A stretch of 64,000 nucleotides of DNA from Microcystis aeruginosa NIES-4325 (GTDB taxonomy: Bacteria > Cyanobacteriota > Cyanobacteriia > Cyanobacteriales > Microcystaceae), in NCBI RefSeq assembly GCF_008974145.1, contig NZ_BJKP01000003.1, positions 115,411-179,410 on the forward strand, read 5' to 3'. The position numbers and the translations under genes are program-made. Positions 56,032-64,000 of this stretch are shown here, piece by piece. Every line of letters starts with the position of its first letter. The first letter of the stretch is position 1. The notes beneath the pieces are model-generated. The model made no database searches and had not been told where the DNA came from. It was given only the letters and a program-made list of their open reading frames with translations.

Positions 56032-56793
56032 ATGAAAGCAACACAAGAAACCAAAAAACTTTACGACGAAAGCGCAGGAGACTGGAAACGAGTAGAACCG
56101 ATTTTGCTTTCTGATTACTCCGCACGTCCCTTTGTCATTGATTTATGTGAACCGATTGTCAACAAGAATATATTAGATCTAGGCTGTGGGGAAGGTTATG
56201 TAGGAAGAGAGTTAATTAACCGAGGCGCTCAATATGTTCATGGGATTGATATTTCATCGCAAATGATCGAGCAGGCCTTGATTCAAAAAAACGAGCATCA
56301 GATTACTAATGCTTCCTATGAAGCTGGTGATATTCGTGATTTTGCGGTCACTGAGTCCGAACAATACGATTTAGTTCTGGCTATGTTTCTGTTCAACTAC
56401 TTAAATGTTTCAGAAACTATTAGCACGATGCAGAAAGCCTACCAACTTTTAAAGTTGGGTGGATATTTCCTGTTCGCCGTCCCCCATCCCTCTTTACCTT
56501 TTCTGAAAAAAGATAAGTTTCCGTTTTATTTTAAACCGAAAGCTGGCTATTTTTCCGGACGCAATCAATTATTCCCCGGTGAGATTTGGCGCAGAGATAG
56601 AAAAGCCGTCGCCGTGCAATGTGTTCATAAAACTATGGAAGATTACTTCACATCTCTTCGTTTAGCAGCCTTCACAAAAATGCCAGAAGTTTATGAACTA
56701 AAAATTAATCAGGAACATTTAGAACTAGACCCAGAATTTTTTACTCCGCTCATTGACCTTCCCCTTCACGTTGCTTTCAAAATTCAAAAATGA
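56032..56793 (+). CDS. Class I SAM-dependent methyltransferase
   Basis: A 253-residue protein. Motif I is ILDLGCGEGYVG (48-58), the acidic residue comes in HGIDISSQM, and YDLVLAMFLFNYLNV with LKLGGYFLFAVPHPSLPFL is motif post-I/II. It resembles small-molecule N- or O-methyltransferases more than rRNA or protein enzymes. It begins 26 bp after the HDO-cupin gene and its stop overlaps the dioxygenase start (ATGA), so the three act together. The acceptor is probably the product or substrate of the two oxygenases. Confidence 0.85.
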   Translation: MKATQETKKLYDESAGDWKRVEPILLSDYSARPFVIDLCEPIVNKNILDLGCGEGYVGRELINRGAQYVHGIDISSQMIEQALIQKNEHQITNASYEAGDIRDFAVTESEQYDLVLAMFLFNYLNVSETISTMQKAYQLLKLGGYFLFAVPHPSLPFLKKDKFPFYFKPKAGYFSGRNQLFPGEIWRRDRKAVAVQCVHKTMEDYFTSLRLAAFTKMPEVYELKINQEHLELDPEFFTPLIDLPLHVAFKIQK

Positions 56794-57707
56794 TTATACC
56801 GATTTCTGATCCTAATATTTCATTACTGACTTGGAAAAAATTGCCTGATCCTTCTCAACTATTTTTTCATTTACCAGAATCATTAGTCTCAGATTTACTA
56901 AAAAGAAGCAATCACAAATGGCTTGAAAAACCCAACGAAATAGGACAGGAAACAGTCAATAAAAATCTTGATTGTTTCCTACCATTTCGTGAAAAATTGC
57001 TCCAGGAACCAGGCATAATTATTTTCCGATTAGAACCGGAATTAACAGAAACGGAAATGCGGTTAATTTATGCTTTTATTTCTCGCATTTTTGGACTGCT
57101 AAACCACCGCTATGGCTATTTTTTTGATGTAATCGATCGAGGAATGGATTACACTAAAGAAGCTATACCCGTTTCGATGACGAATGCAGAAACTGGCTAT
57201 CATACCGATAGTACAGACAAAAACTACTTCCCTGATATTGTTGGCTTACTCTGTCTTGCTGCTGCGGATGAGGGAGGAGATTCCCTAGTAGTAAACGCCG
57301 CCAATTTGTATCAATATTTCTGGCAAAACCATACAGACCTAGTTTCCTGTCTCTACGAACCTTTGGCGAGGGATGTGATTACACCTGGAGAGATTAATTC
57401 TCAAGAAGCTATTCAAAAGAATAATTTCCCCTTATTCTCAGCCGATTCTCAGGGTCTGGTTTTTCGTTATATGCGGTATTGGATTGAAGTCGCTTACTCC
57501 AAACTGGAAATAGCGCAACCGGAAGCTATCACAAAAACACTCGACATCATCGACGACTTTTTTTCGGAACTGGAAAATACAGTCCGCTTCAAAATGAAAA
57601 AAGGTGATATATTTTACATTAATAATCGCTTTTTATGCCACAATAGAACCGCTTTTAAAAATTCAGGAAAACCCCGACAGATAGTCCGTAGTTGGATTAA
57701 CCTTTAA
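56790..57707 (+). CDS. TauD-like Fe(II)/2-oxoglutarate-dependent dioxygenase
   Basis: A 305-residue protein of the TauD/TfdA fold. The facial triad is H138 and D140 (TGYHTDS) with H284 (LCHNRTAF), and R297 or R300 (PRQIVRSW) would bind the 2-oxoglutarate C5 carboxylate. IIIFRLEPELTE is the N-terminal family segment; ADEGGDSLVVNAANLY and KKGDIFYINNRFLCH match TauD. It likely hydroxylates, desaturates or halogen-free oxidises a small amino-acid-like substrate. Translationally coupled to the methyltransferase. ATG 56790. Confidence 0.85.
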   Translation: MIIPISDPNISLLTWKKLPDPSQLFFHLPESLVSDLLKRSNHKWLEKPNEIGQETVNKNLDCFLPFREKLLQEPGIIIFRLEPELTETEMRLIYAFISRIFGLLNHRYGYFFDVIDRGMDYTKEAIPVSMTNAETGYHTDSTDKNYFPDIVGLLCLAAADEGGDSLVVNAANLYQYFWQNHTDLVSCLYEPLARDVITPGEINSQEAIQKNNFPLFSADSQGLVFRYMRYWIEVAYSKLEIAQPEAITKTLDIIDDFFSELENTVRFKMKKGDIFYINNRFLCHNRTAFKNSGKPRQIVRSWINL

Positions 57708-57801
57708 ACAAAATACGTCCAAGGGAGAAAGTGAACCGGTCAAGGTACAGAGTACAATGACCTCAACTTCCTTGTCACCCCTTCAGGGGTTCAAACTCAC
57801 C
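57708..57801. other. Convergent gap with a small hairpin
   Basis: ACCCCT-TC-AGGGGT at 57777-57790 could serve as a bidirectional terminator between the dioxygenase and SagB-type genes. The loop is too short for an ideal stem and no long T run is seen. Confidence 0.35.
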
Positions 57802-59316
57802 TTAAAAAACTTTCGGTCGGCCTAAAGTAGTGATATAGATAACTGCTTCATCGGAGGGAATGCCTAACACTTCATTCACTTGATCATCAAAAAAACCACC
57901 GATACCACTAACCCCTAACCCCAGATGAATAGCCGCTAAATTTAATCTCTGTCCCAAATGGCCCGCATCTGCATGAAGATAACGATAAACTCGATCGCCG
58001 TATTTAGCCACTGCTTTCGACAGATCCGCCGTATGAAAAACCACAGCAGCCGCATCTCGTCCCAAATCCTGACCTAAACAGAGATAATGTAACTCTTGCT
58101 GGAAATTTTTAAAGCGAATTTGCCGCAATTCTTGGGCTTTAGGAGCATAATAATAACAGCCTTCCTCTAATCCAGTTACTGCCGAAACAGCGATAAAAGT
58201 TTCCAATAAATCCAGAGCAAAATAATCGGGATTGGGATCGAGATTTTGACTGGCATAATCTTGGGGTTGATAGGTAAAATGCAGCAGCGCTCGCAATTCG
58301 TCTAAACTGAGACTAGCACCACTATAAGCGCGGGTAGATCTGCGTTTAAGCATCGTACTTTCGAGATCGATTAAATCTTCCCCCCAATTGACGGGACGGG
58401 AGGTCACGGAAACTTTCAGACAAAAAGGAAAATTATATTTATCTTCCCAATTAGACGGGGTAACGGCTGCTTCTATCTTCTCATCTGTATCTATGATAGT
58501 CGCTCGCTGTAGGGAGCTTAATAATTCTCCCTCGGGAATTTCGGGATAAAGAGTCGTGGTTGCCGAAGGGAGTGCCGTGGTACTAGGGGGGAGATTTTGC
58601 TGAATATTGAGCAGATCTGCCAAAGGAATCACCGTCATGACACTTTCTTTCTCGGAATCAAGATAAAGCAATTCATTCATCTGACTATCGTTAAAACCAC
58701 CGATTAAATGAGCGCGATAGTCATTAATCGAGGCTGATAGCTCAATATTGCCTAATAAATGCCCTGTATCGAGGAAAATACGCCGATAAGCTCGATCCTC
58801 GTAGCGCCAAGCGGACCGATAAAAAATAGCGCTGGTAACTAAAGCGATATCGGTATTTTCTAAAACAGGATTCCAGAAACAGGCAGATTGTAGGTTCGTC
58901 CAGACATCACTTTCCCAGAATAAAAGCAGCGAGTGACTTTGACCTTGATAACTGTAGAGACCGGCGGGTAAAAATTCCGTGCCACGGGAGATCAGATAGA
59001 CCTCGGCGGGGTATAATCCACCGGCAGAGGGTGCGGAACGTAGGTACAAAGGACTGCCCATAGTGGCGATTTTGGCAGTTAAACCATAGCTACAGCCCAA
59101 AATTCGCGATATACGTCGCCAAAAGTCTCCTTTTTGGGGAACTGTTTGACGGGAGAGGTAGGGTTTGAGATCGAAAGTCTGACCGATTTTGTATTCTTTG
59201 AAGGGATAGGGTTGTTGACTCCAATCAAGACCTTTACTTTTGGATGCGATCGTCTGGGGGTCGTATTTTGTCCGCTCGTGGTAGTATTGGGCGATCGAGA
59301 TTGGCTGATCTGGCAT
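57802..59316 (-). CDS. SagB-type (nitroreductase-fold) oxidoreductase, two domains
   Basis: A 504-residue protein with two tandem nitroreductase-like domains. The first has APSAGGLYPAEVYLISRGTEFLPAGLYSYQ, the second RRSTRAYSGASLSLDELRALLHFTYQ and CYYYAPKAQELRQ, then FHTADLSKAVAKYGDRVYRYLHADAGHLGQRLNLAAIHLGLG, the FMN-binding SagB signature. SagB/ThcOx proteins oxidise azolines to thiazoles or oxazoles in RiPP pathways, but cyanobacteria also carry stand-alone copies of unknown role. No YcaO or precursor peptide is near. It is convergent with the oxygenase operon. Confidence 0.85.
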   Translation of the reverse strand: MPDQPISIAQYYHERTKYDPQTIASKSKGLDWSQQPYPFKEYKIGQTFDLKPYLSRQTVPQKGDFWRRISRILGCSYGLTAKIATMGSPLYLRSAPSAGGLYPAEVYLISRGTEFLPAGLYSYQGQSHSLLLFWESDVWTNLQSACFWNPVLENTDIALVTSAIFYRSAWRYEDRAYRRIFLDTGHLLGNIELSASINDYRAHLIGGFNDSQMNELLYLDSEKESVMTVIPLADLLNIQQNLPPSTTALPSATTTLYPEIPEGELLSSLQRATIIDTDEKIEAAVTPSNWEDKYNFPFCLKVSVTSRPVNWGEDLIDLESTMLKRRSTRAYSGASLSLDELRALLHFTYQPQDYASQNLDPNPDYFALDLLETFIAVSAVTGLEEGCYYYAPKAQELRQIRFKNFQQELHYLCLGQDLGRDAAAVVFHTADLSKAVAKYGDRVYRYLHADAGHLGQRLNLAAIHLGLGVSGIGGFFDDQVNEVLGIPSDEAVIYITTLGRPKVF

Positions 59317-59441
59317 GATAAAGATGGGCTGTCTAAGCTTTACTTTTCAGTTTAATATCGATACCCCCCAAAAAATCAACCAGCCAGAGAGTCGATCGGC
59401 TAAAAGTAAAGATAATCACCAATTTCACCCACATAAAATCT

Positions 59442-60725
59442 ATGGAAATTATCGCTGTTTTACTGGGAGTTTTCGGTTTAGGGACAGGTGCGGGTTTACT
59501 GGTCATCCGTAACTATTACCACATCTGTCAACCGAGTGAAGTCTTAATTTTTGCCGGTAGTCGTCGTCCCACGGCCACGGGCAAAACCATCGGTTATCGT
59601 TTGGTAAAAGGGGGCAGCAGTATTCGTTTACCTATGCTAGAACAAGTGTATCGAATGGATCTGACCAACATGATCATCGATCTCAGGGTGGTTAATGCCT
59701 ATTCTAAGGGCGGTGTGCCGTTGATCGTCACTGGGGTGGCGAATATTAAAATTGCTGGGGAGGAACCGATTATTCATAATGCGATCGAGCGTTTATTGGG
59801 CAAGAAACGCAAGGAAATTGAACAATTGGCGAAAGAAACCCTAGAGGGTAATTTGCGCGGTGTCTTGGCGAATTTAACCCCAGAACAAGCGAACTCCGAT
59901 CAGATTGCCTTTGCTAAAAGTCTCCTGGAAGAAGCGGAACAGGATCTGGAAAAATTGGGTTTAGTTTTGGATAGTTTGCAGATCCAGAATATTTCCGATG
60001 AGGTGCGTTATCTCGATTCGATCGGACGGAAGCAAAAAGCCGAATTACAGAGAGATGCCCGGATAGCCGAAGCAAAAGCTCGAAAACTATCGATTATCAA
60101 GGATTCCGAGAATCAACGCCTAACCGCTTTGCGTCGTATCCAAAAAGATTTAGAAATAGCCAAAGCTGACGCAGAAAAACGGGTGCGCGACACTCAAACT
60201 AAGCGCGGCGCCATGATTGCCGAGGTAGAATCGGTGGTGATGTCCGATTTAGCTAAAGTACAGGCAGAAGTGGCGGTACAAACTGCCCGAATTAAGCAGG
60301 TGAAACAGCAATTACAAGCAGATGTGATCGCCCCTGCAGCAGCGGAATGTCAACAAGCGATCGCAAAAGCCCGGGGGGAAGCAGCCAAAATTATCGAACA
60401 GGGGAAAGCGCAAGCGGAAGGAACCAAAAAACTGGCAGCCTCTTGGCAAGGAGCGGGAAATAACGCTAAAAACATCTTTTTGTACCAAAAATTGGAGTTA
60501 TTGCTGAAATTAATGGCCGCTAGTGTGCCAGAAGTGCAGGTACAAACTGTGACGGTAGTGGACGGAGGTGATGGTAATCTTGTCCCCAAAATGACTGCCT
60601 TTGCTGAACAATTGCGGCAAGCTACCGGGGTGGATCTGGTACAAATGGCTAATCGCATAGCACAAACCGAGCCATCTGTCAAGGGAAAAGAGACAAATTT
60701 TGATTTTAAACAATTGCCCTCTTGA
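59442..60725 (+). CDS. Flotillin/SPFH (band 7) family protein
   Basis: A 427-residue protein with an N-terminal membrane anchor (IIAVLLGVFGLGTGAGLLVI), the SPFH domain (PSEVLIFAGSRRPT...RLPMLEQVYRMDLTNMIIDL) and a long Ala/Glu-rich coiled coil (about 195-350) with the EA-type repeats typical of flotillins. Flotillins organise membrane microdomains. The start ATG 59442 lies 125 bp from the divergent SagB-type gene. The C-terminus TVVDGGDGNLVPKMTAFAEQL is also flotillin-like. Confidence 0.9.
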   Translation: MEIIAVLLGVFGLGTGAGLLVIRNYYHICQPSEVLIFAGSRRPTATGKTIGYRLVKGGSSIRLPMLEQVYRMDLTNMIIDLRVVNAYSKGGVPLIVTGVANIKIAGEEPIIHNAIERLLGKKRKEIEQLAKETLEGNLRGVLANLTPEQANSDQIAFAKSLLEEAEQDLEKLGLVLDSLQIQNISDEVRYLDSIGRKQKAELQRDARIAEAKARKLSIIKDSENQRLTALRRIQKDLEIAKADAEKRVRDTQTKRGAMIAEVESVVMSDLAKVQAEVAVQTARIKQVKQQLQADVIAPAAAECQQAIAKARGEAAKIIEQGKAQAEGTKKLAASWQGAGNNAKNIFLYQKLELLLKLMAASVPEVQVQTVTVVDGGDGNLVPKMTAFAEQLRQATGVDLVQMANRIAQTEPSVKGKETNFDFKQLPS

Positions 60726-60789
60726 AGCAGTTATCAGTTATCAGTTATCAGTTATCAGTTTTGAGTTTTAAGTTTTGAGTTTTGAGTTT
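60726..60789. repeat. Simple-repeat patch (CAGTTAT and GAGTTTT units)
   Basis: Three copies of CAGTTAT followed by GAGTTTT units lie directly left of a family A element. The repeat patch continues on its other side, so the gap 60726-61067 has no gene. Confidence 0.85.
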
Positions 60790-60885
60790 TATAGCGGTTC
60801 TCGCATCTATGCGGCACACTTAAACCTTTGCTGATTAAGCTGTTCAGGATCGGAAATGTACCTCGTGTGAATCAGAAACGCTATA
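60790..60885. mobile_element. 96-bp miniature inverted-repeat element (family A), copy 3
   Basis: Almost identical to copy 2 at 36291-36386 (ends TATAGCGGTTCTC and CAGAAACGCTATA). Confidence 0.88.
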
Positions 60886-60939
60886 AGTGAGCAGTGTGTA
60901 TTAAGTGATCATCATCAAATGGCAGTTTACTGCTGTCTT

Positions 60940-61023
60940 TTCACTGATAACTGATTACTGTTCACTGATAACTGATTACTGTTCACTGATAACTGATTAC
61001 TGTTCACTGATAACTGATTACTG
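60940..61023. repeat. 21-bp tandem repeat, four copies
   Basis: Four perfect or near-perfect copies of a 21-bp unit built from TTCACTGATA, ACTGAT and TACTG. It is a higher-order form of the AACTGAT family and has no spacers, so it is not a CRISPR. Confidence 0.92.
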
Positions 61024-61067
61024 ATTATTGTCCACTAGAATGTTAATCAAGTTTAGAGACCACCGCC

Positions 61068-61445
61068 ATGGATGACTTAATTAATGATCCCTCCCCTTCT
61101 CCCCAAGACATAGAAATGACGCGGACTCCCCCCTGGGGGACGGTGACGGTATTGGAGGAAGGTCCGCGGTATCGCATCAATCGCATTGTCATTAAACCCG
61201 GCCATCACATGAGTACCCAAATGCACTACCATCGCAGTGAACACTGGATTGTCGTCTCCGGTACAGCGCGGGTAATTTGTGATGAAAAAGAAACTCTCCT
61301 CAAACAAAAAGAATCCACCTATGTTCCCATGAATACCCGTCATCGGTTGGAAAACCCCGGTTCTATTCCTCTGGTGATGATCGAGGTGCAAAATGGCGAA
61401 TATTTAGGAGATGATGATATTCACCGTTTTGATGATCGAGAATAG
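61068..61445 (+). CDS. Cupin protein, mannose-6-phosphate isomerase type II-like
   Basis: A 125-residue single cupin. PPWGTVTVLEEGPRYRINRIVIKPGHHMSTQMHYHRSEHWIVVSGTARV contains the H-x-H...E metal motif, and STYVPMNTRHRLENPGSIPLVMIEVQNGEYLGDDDIHRFDD the second motif, both as in the C-terminal domain of ManC/AlgA. It would interconvert fructose-6-P and mannose-6-P or bind a related sugar, but stand-alone copies may lack activity. Start ATG 61068. Followed 48 bp later by cobU. Confidence 0.85.
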   Translation: MDDLINDPSPSPQDIEMTRTPPWGTVTVLEEGPRYRINRIVIKPGHHMSTQMHYHRSEHWIVVSGTARVICDEKETLLKQKESTYVPMNTRHRLENPGSIPLVMIEVQNGEYLGDDDIHRFDDRE

Positions 61446-61493
61446 GACAGTTTTCTCCCCTATATACTTTAGTTGTTTGCCAAAATCTCGATC

Positions 61494-62045
61494 GTGGATG
61501 AAAAAATTATCCTAGTTACAGGGGCTGCCCGTTCTGGGAAAAGTGAATGGGCCGAATATTTAGCCAAAATCAGCCAAAAACCCGTTATTTATATCGCCAC
61601 CTCCTCGGTGGATGAAAAAGATCAAGAATGGTGCGATCGCATTGAAAAACACCGGCAGCGACGTTTACCCCAATGGCAAACCCAAGAAATTCCCCGACAA
61701 TTAAGCGAAACTATTGATAATAGCCCATTTACTCACTGTTTATTGATCGATTCCCTCGGTACTTGGGTAGCCAATTGTTTAGAAATGTCGGCAGCTGAAT
61801 GGTTAGAAATTAGCGATCGATTCTTGTATTCCCTCAAAAATGCGGCGGTTGATGTTATTCTGGTGGCGGAAGAAACCGGTTGGGGTGTGGTTCCCGCTTA
61901 TCCCCTCGGTCGTCTGTTTCGCGATCGTTTAGGCGATCTCTGTCGTAGAATTGGCACAATAGCAGACGCGGTTTATCTGGTTACCGGCGGCCATGCTCTT
62001 AATTTAAGTCAATTGGGTCAGTCTTTGTCGATAATTGGGCAGTAG
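61494..62045 (+). CDS. cobU: Adenosylcobinamide kinase / guanylyltransferase
   Basis: About 183 residues from GTG 61494 (VDEKIILVTGAARSGKSEWAE; a TTG seven codons upstream is possible). The P-loop GAARSGKS, YIATSSVDEKDQEWCDRIEKHRQRRLPQWQTQEIP with the guanylylated His, LLIDSLGTWVANCL and VAEETGWGVVPAYPLGRLFRDRLG are all conserved. It catalyses two steps of cobalamin nucleotide-loop assembly. No other cob gene is near and no cobalamin riboswitch is visible. Confidence 0.93.
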   Translation: MDEKIILVTGAARSGKSEWAEYLAKISQKPVIYIATSSVDEKDQEWCDRIEKHRQRRLPQWQTQEIPRQLSETIDNSPFTHCLLIDSLGTWVANCLEMSAAEWLEISDRFLYSLKNAAVDVILVAEETGWGVVPAYPLGRLFRDRLGDLCRRIGTIADAVYLVTGGHALNLSQLGQSLSIIGQ

Positions 62046-62050
62046 AGAAG

Positions 62051-62845
62051 ATGAGCAACGATTATCAGCGTCAAGTGATTGATTTTTATGCCCTTCGTCA
62101 CGATTACGATAACGATTTTACGCAAGCTCGCGCCCTTAAATTAGTAAATTATCTCTATTTACAAAAAAGCCAATCTGTGCTAGACGTGGCAACGGGAACG
62201 GGATTTATAGCGGTCGCAATTGCCCCAAAAGTAAAAAGTGTCATCGGGGTTGATTTCACGCCGGAAATGATTGCCAGAGCCGAAAAAAAGCTAGAAGCAT
62301 TAAATATCGAGAATATTGACCTAATTAACGCTGATATAGCTGCCATTGACTTTGCCGAGTCTAGTTTCGATCTGATTACCTGTTCTCTGGCGATTGCACT
62401 TTTCCCCGATATCCCGCAAGTGCTGGCAAAATGGTATCAATGGTTAAAAAAAGGCGGTTCGGTCGCTTTTTCCTGTAATAATTTAGAATCCCACTTCCTA
62501 CCCTTGATCAGTGGTGTTTGTCGCGAAACCTATGGTTTTGAGTTGCCTAATCTGCACACTCCCATCGCCACCCCAGAAAAATGCCATCAATTGCTGGAAA
62601 ATGCGGGATTTACCAATATATCGGTCAATGTCGAGCAATTAGGTCGATATTTGCCCCTAGAAACTGCCAAAAACTTCTGGTATGGGCAGTATTTTCATCC
62701 TCAGGATAACCCTTTCGACCGCCTATCGGCTGCCGAAATTGCGACTCTAGTGAACAATTATCGCCGAGAAATCGAGAAAAATGCCACCGATCAGGGGGTA
62801 TGGCAAGATGCAACCACTTTTTTTGTCACTGCTAGTAAAAGTTAG
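62051..62845 (+). CDS. SAM-dependent methyltransferase (UbiE/type 11-like)
   Basis: A 264-residue protein. VLDVATGTGFIAVAIAPKVKSVIGVDFTPEMIARAEKK is motif I and the acidic residue, and LINADIAAIDFAESSFDLITCSLAIALFPDIPQVLAKWYQWLKKGGSVAFS completes the class I pattern. Small-molecule acceptor unknown. It begins 5 bp after cobU and ends 9 bp before leuD, so these three are one operon despite different pathways. Confidence 0.85.
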   Translation: MSNDYQRQVIDFYALRHDYDNDFTQARALKLVNYLYLQKSQSVLDVATGTGFIAVAIAPKVKSVIGVDFTPEMIARAEKKLEALNIENIDLINADIAAIDFAESSFDLITCSLAIALFPDIPQVLAKWYQWLKKGGSVAFSCNNLESHFLPLISGVCRETYGFELPNLHTPIATPEKCHQLLENAGFTNISVNVEQLGRYLPLETAKNFWYGQYFHPQDNPFDRLSAAEIATLVNNYRREIEKNATDQGVWQDATTFFVTASKS

Positions 62846-62854
62846 AAAAAGATC

Positions 62855-63445
62855 ATGAGTCAAGTTAAAACCATCTCCGGACGAGCTTTACCCTTGCGAG
62901 GCAACGATATTGACACCGATCGCATTATTCCGGCTCGTTTTTTGCGTTGTATCACCTTTGAAGGCTTAGGAGAACAAGTGTTCGCCGATGATAGAGCCGC
63001 TTTACAGGGAAGTCATCCGTTCGATCTACCCCAGTACCAAGGAGCGAAAATTCTGGTAGTTAATGGTAATTTTGGTTGTGGTTCTTCTCGGGAACACGCA
63101 CCGCAAGCGATTTTACGTTGGGGAATTCAAGCAATTATCGGGGAAAGTTTCGCCGAAATATTTTTTGGCAATTGTATCGCTAATGGGGTTCCCTGTGTCA
63201 CTGCTGAGGCTAAAACCATCACCCATTTACAGGATTTAATTGCCGCTAATCCCGAAATTCCCCTCGATCTTTCTTTGACAACCATGACGGTGGAATGGGG
63301 GGATTTTGTCGCTACCGTCTCCATGAATGAAGGTTCCCGACAGATGTTAATAGAAGGGGGTTGGGATACCTGCGGACAGCTTCTACAAAATCTCGATCTG
63401 ATTCAATCTACCGCGCAAAAGTTACCCTATTTAAGTTTCGTTTAG
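62855..63445 (+). CDS. leuD: 3-isopropylmalate dehydratase small subunit
   Basis: A 196-residue Leu[34 protein letters not shown] and [45 protein letters not shown] are diagnostic of the aconitase swivel domain. With LeuC (not here) it isomerises 2- to 3-isopropylmalate in leucine synthesis. ATG 62855. Confidence 0.95.
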   Translation: MSQVKTISGRALPLRGNDIDTDRIIPARFLRCITFEGLGEQVFADDRAALQGSHPFDLPQYQGAKILVVNGNFGCGSSREHAPQAILRWGIQAIIGESFAEIFFGNCIANGVPCVTAEAKTITHLQDLIAANPEIPLDLSLTTMTVEWGDFVATVSMNEGSRQMLIEGGWDTCGQLLQNLDLIQSTAQKLPYLSFV

Positions 63446-63546
63446 AGAAACAATCTAGGCTGAGGGTGCGTTAGTAATAGATTAACGTACCCTGGCAGGG
63501 ATTTTGTTTGAGATGCAGCATCTGTAAATATTAAAAAATCTGCCCT

Positions 63547-63723
63547 ATGACTAATTCTGATAATAATCTCCAAAATATCCAAGAACCGATTTTAAATGCT
63601 CCCGAAGATGTGCGAAAAATTATTGATCGCGTTTTAAAATTGGAAAGAGATAAGTTATACCAGCGCAATCCTCGCAATATCAATGATGATGTTTTAACGA
63701 TTATTAAAGAAGTAATCCAATAA
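63547..63723 (+). CDS. Small protein of 58 residues
   Basis: A 58-codon frame with a good ATG (63547). The protein is hydrophilic and predicted helical: NLQNIQEPILNAPED then VRKIIDRVLKLERDKLYQ, and INDDVLTIIKEVIQ at the end. The acidic/basic pattern and lack of rare features suggest a real small gene; similar short helical proteins are conserved in cyanobacteria. No membrane segment or cysteine. It lies 101 bp after leuD on the same strand. Function unknown. Confidence 0.7.
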   Translation: MTNSDNNLQNIQEPILNAPEDVRKIIDRVLKLERDKLYQRNPRNINDDVLTIIKEVIQ

Positions 63724-63817
63724 TCAGCTTTTAGCTGTCAGGAGATAGGGTGATAGGGTTTTGGGGTGATAGGGTGATAGGGATTTAGGGGTTTAGGGAA
63801 ATTTCATCCAAATGCTC

Positions 63818-63914
63818 CACTTCCCCACTTCCCCACTTCCCCACTTCCCCACTTCCCCACTTCCCCACTTCCCCACTTCCCCACTTCCCCACTTCCCCAC
63901 TTCCCCACTTCCCC
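63818..63914. repeat. 8-bp tandem repeat (ACTTCCCC)
   Basis: About twelve copies of ACTTCCCC, preceded by shorter GGGTGATA and TTTAGGG runs at 63745-63800. The last 85 bp of the window are A/T-rich with no gene seen. Confidence 0.95.
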
Positions 63915-64000
63915 TCTTCAACTCCTTTAAATTTTAACATCTTATATTACTATAATATTTATTTACAATATTATGTCAGTATATTGTGATATAGTGAACA

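Noticed and set aside
57802..59316. RiPP gene cluster around the SagB-type gene
   Set aside because: No YcaO, protease or precursor peptide was found within reach.
60940..61023. Regular 21-bp repeats resembling a CRISPR
   Set aside because: The units follow each other directly with no unique spacers, and no cas gene is near.
61494..62045. Cobalamin riboswitch before cobU
   Set aside because: The gap to the cupin gene is 48 bp and has no B12-box-like sequence.
63818..63914. 8-bp repeat array
   Set aside because: Pure simple-sequence tandem repeat without spacers or coding content.

Overview
The window looks like chromosomal DNA of a colonial cyanobacterium, most likely Microcystis or a close relative. 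Supporting signs are low-to-mid GC, scattered GCGATCGC (HIP1) palindromes, an omega-3 desaturase of DesB type, an IctB-family membrane protein, many heptamer-type tandem repeats (units such as AACTGAT, TTGCCTA and GGGGTGT) and several families of miniature inverted-repeat elements. No rRNA, CRISPR array or prophage was seen. One tRNA gene (Trp, CCA) is present.

Layout. 1-13 kb: mostly housekeeping genes on the minus strand (desB start, an aspC-type aminotransferase, thrC with a ThiS/MoaD-like partner, rsmD, a uracil-DNA glycosylase, era), one MmeI-like fused restriction-modification enzyme, a DUF29 gene and an HtrA protease. 13.3-33 kb: a surface-polysaccharide locus with an epimerase, at least five intact glycosyltransferases, a Wzy-like polymerase, Wzx flippase, pyruvyltransferase-like protein, four methyltransferases and, in the opposite direction, a Wzc-type chain-length regulator/tyrosine kinase. 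This locus carries decayed glycosyltransferases and a PIN-domain toxin-antitoxin pair held between 401-bp direct repeats of a Uma2-family gene. 33-43 kb: cry-DASH photolyase, nadA, a repeat-filled gap, then rplS-trnW-secE-nusG-rplK-rplA, ribF, a MoxR ATPase and ictB. rplJ/rplL do not follow rplA.

43-49 kb (minus strand): a pyruvate-decarboxylase-like ThDP enzyme, an acyl-CoA-dehydrogenase-like flavoprotein, an internally deleted ISL3-type insertion sequence carrying a nested miniature element, an unassigned possible double-hotdog protein and a second ThiS/MoaD-like carrier protein. 49-52 kb: a PEP-CTERM exoprotein and a vanadium-haloperoxidase/PAP2-type protein with a complete metal-binding motif set. 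51.9-54.4 kb: dndD and dndE of DNA phosphorothioation, without dndA/B/C nearby.

54.5-57.7 kb is the most unusual part. It is a three-gene operon encoding (i) a fusion of a heme-oxygenase-like di-iron oxygenase with a C-terminal cupin, (ii) a SAM methyltransferase and (iii) a TauD-like Fe/2-oxoglutarate dioxygenase. A good promoter with a palindrome in its spacer precedes it, and a convergent two-domain SagB-type oxidoreductase follows it. I read this as a small-molecule tailoring or biosynthesis operon that I cannot match to a known product. 59-64 kb: a flotillin-like protein, a repeat patch, a cupin, cobU, a methyltransferase, leuD and a 58-codon small gene, ending in an 8-bp tandem repeat.
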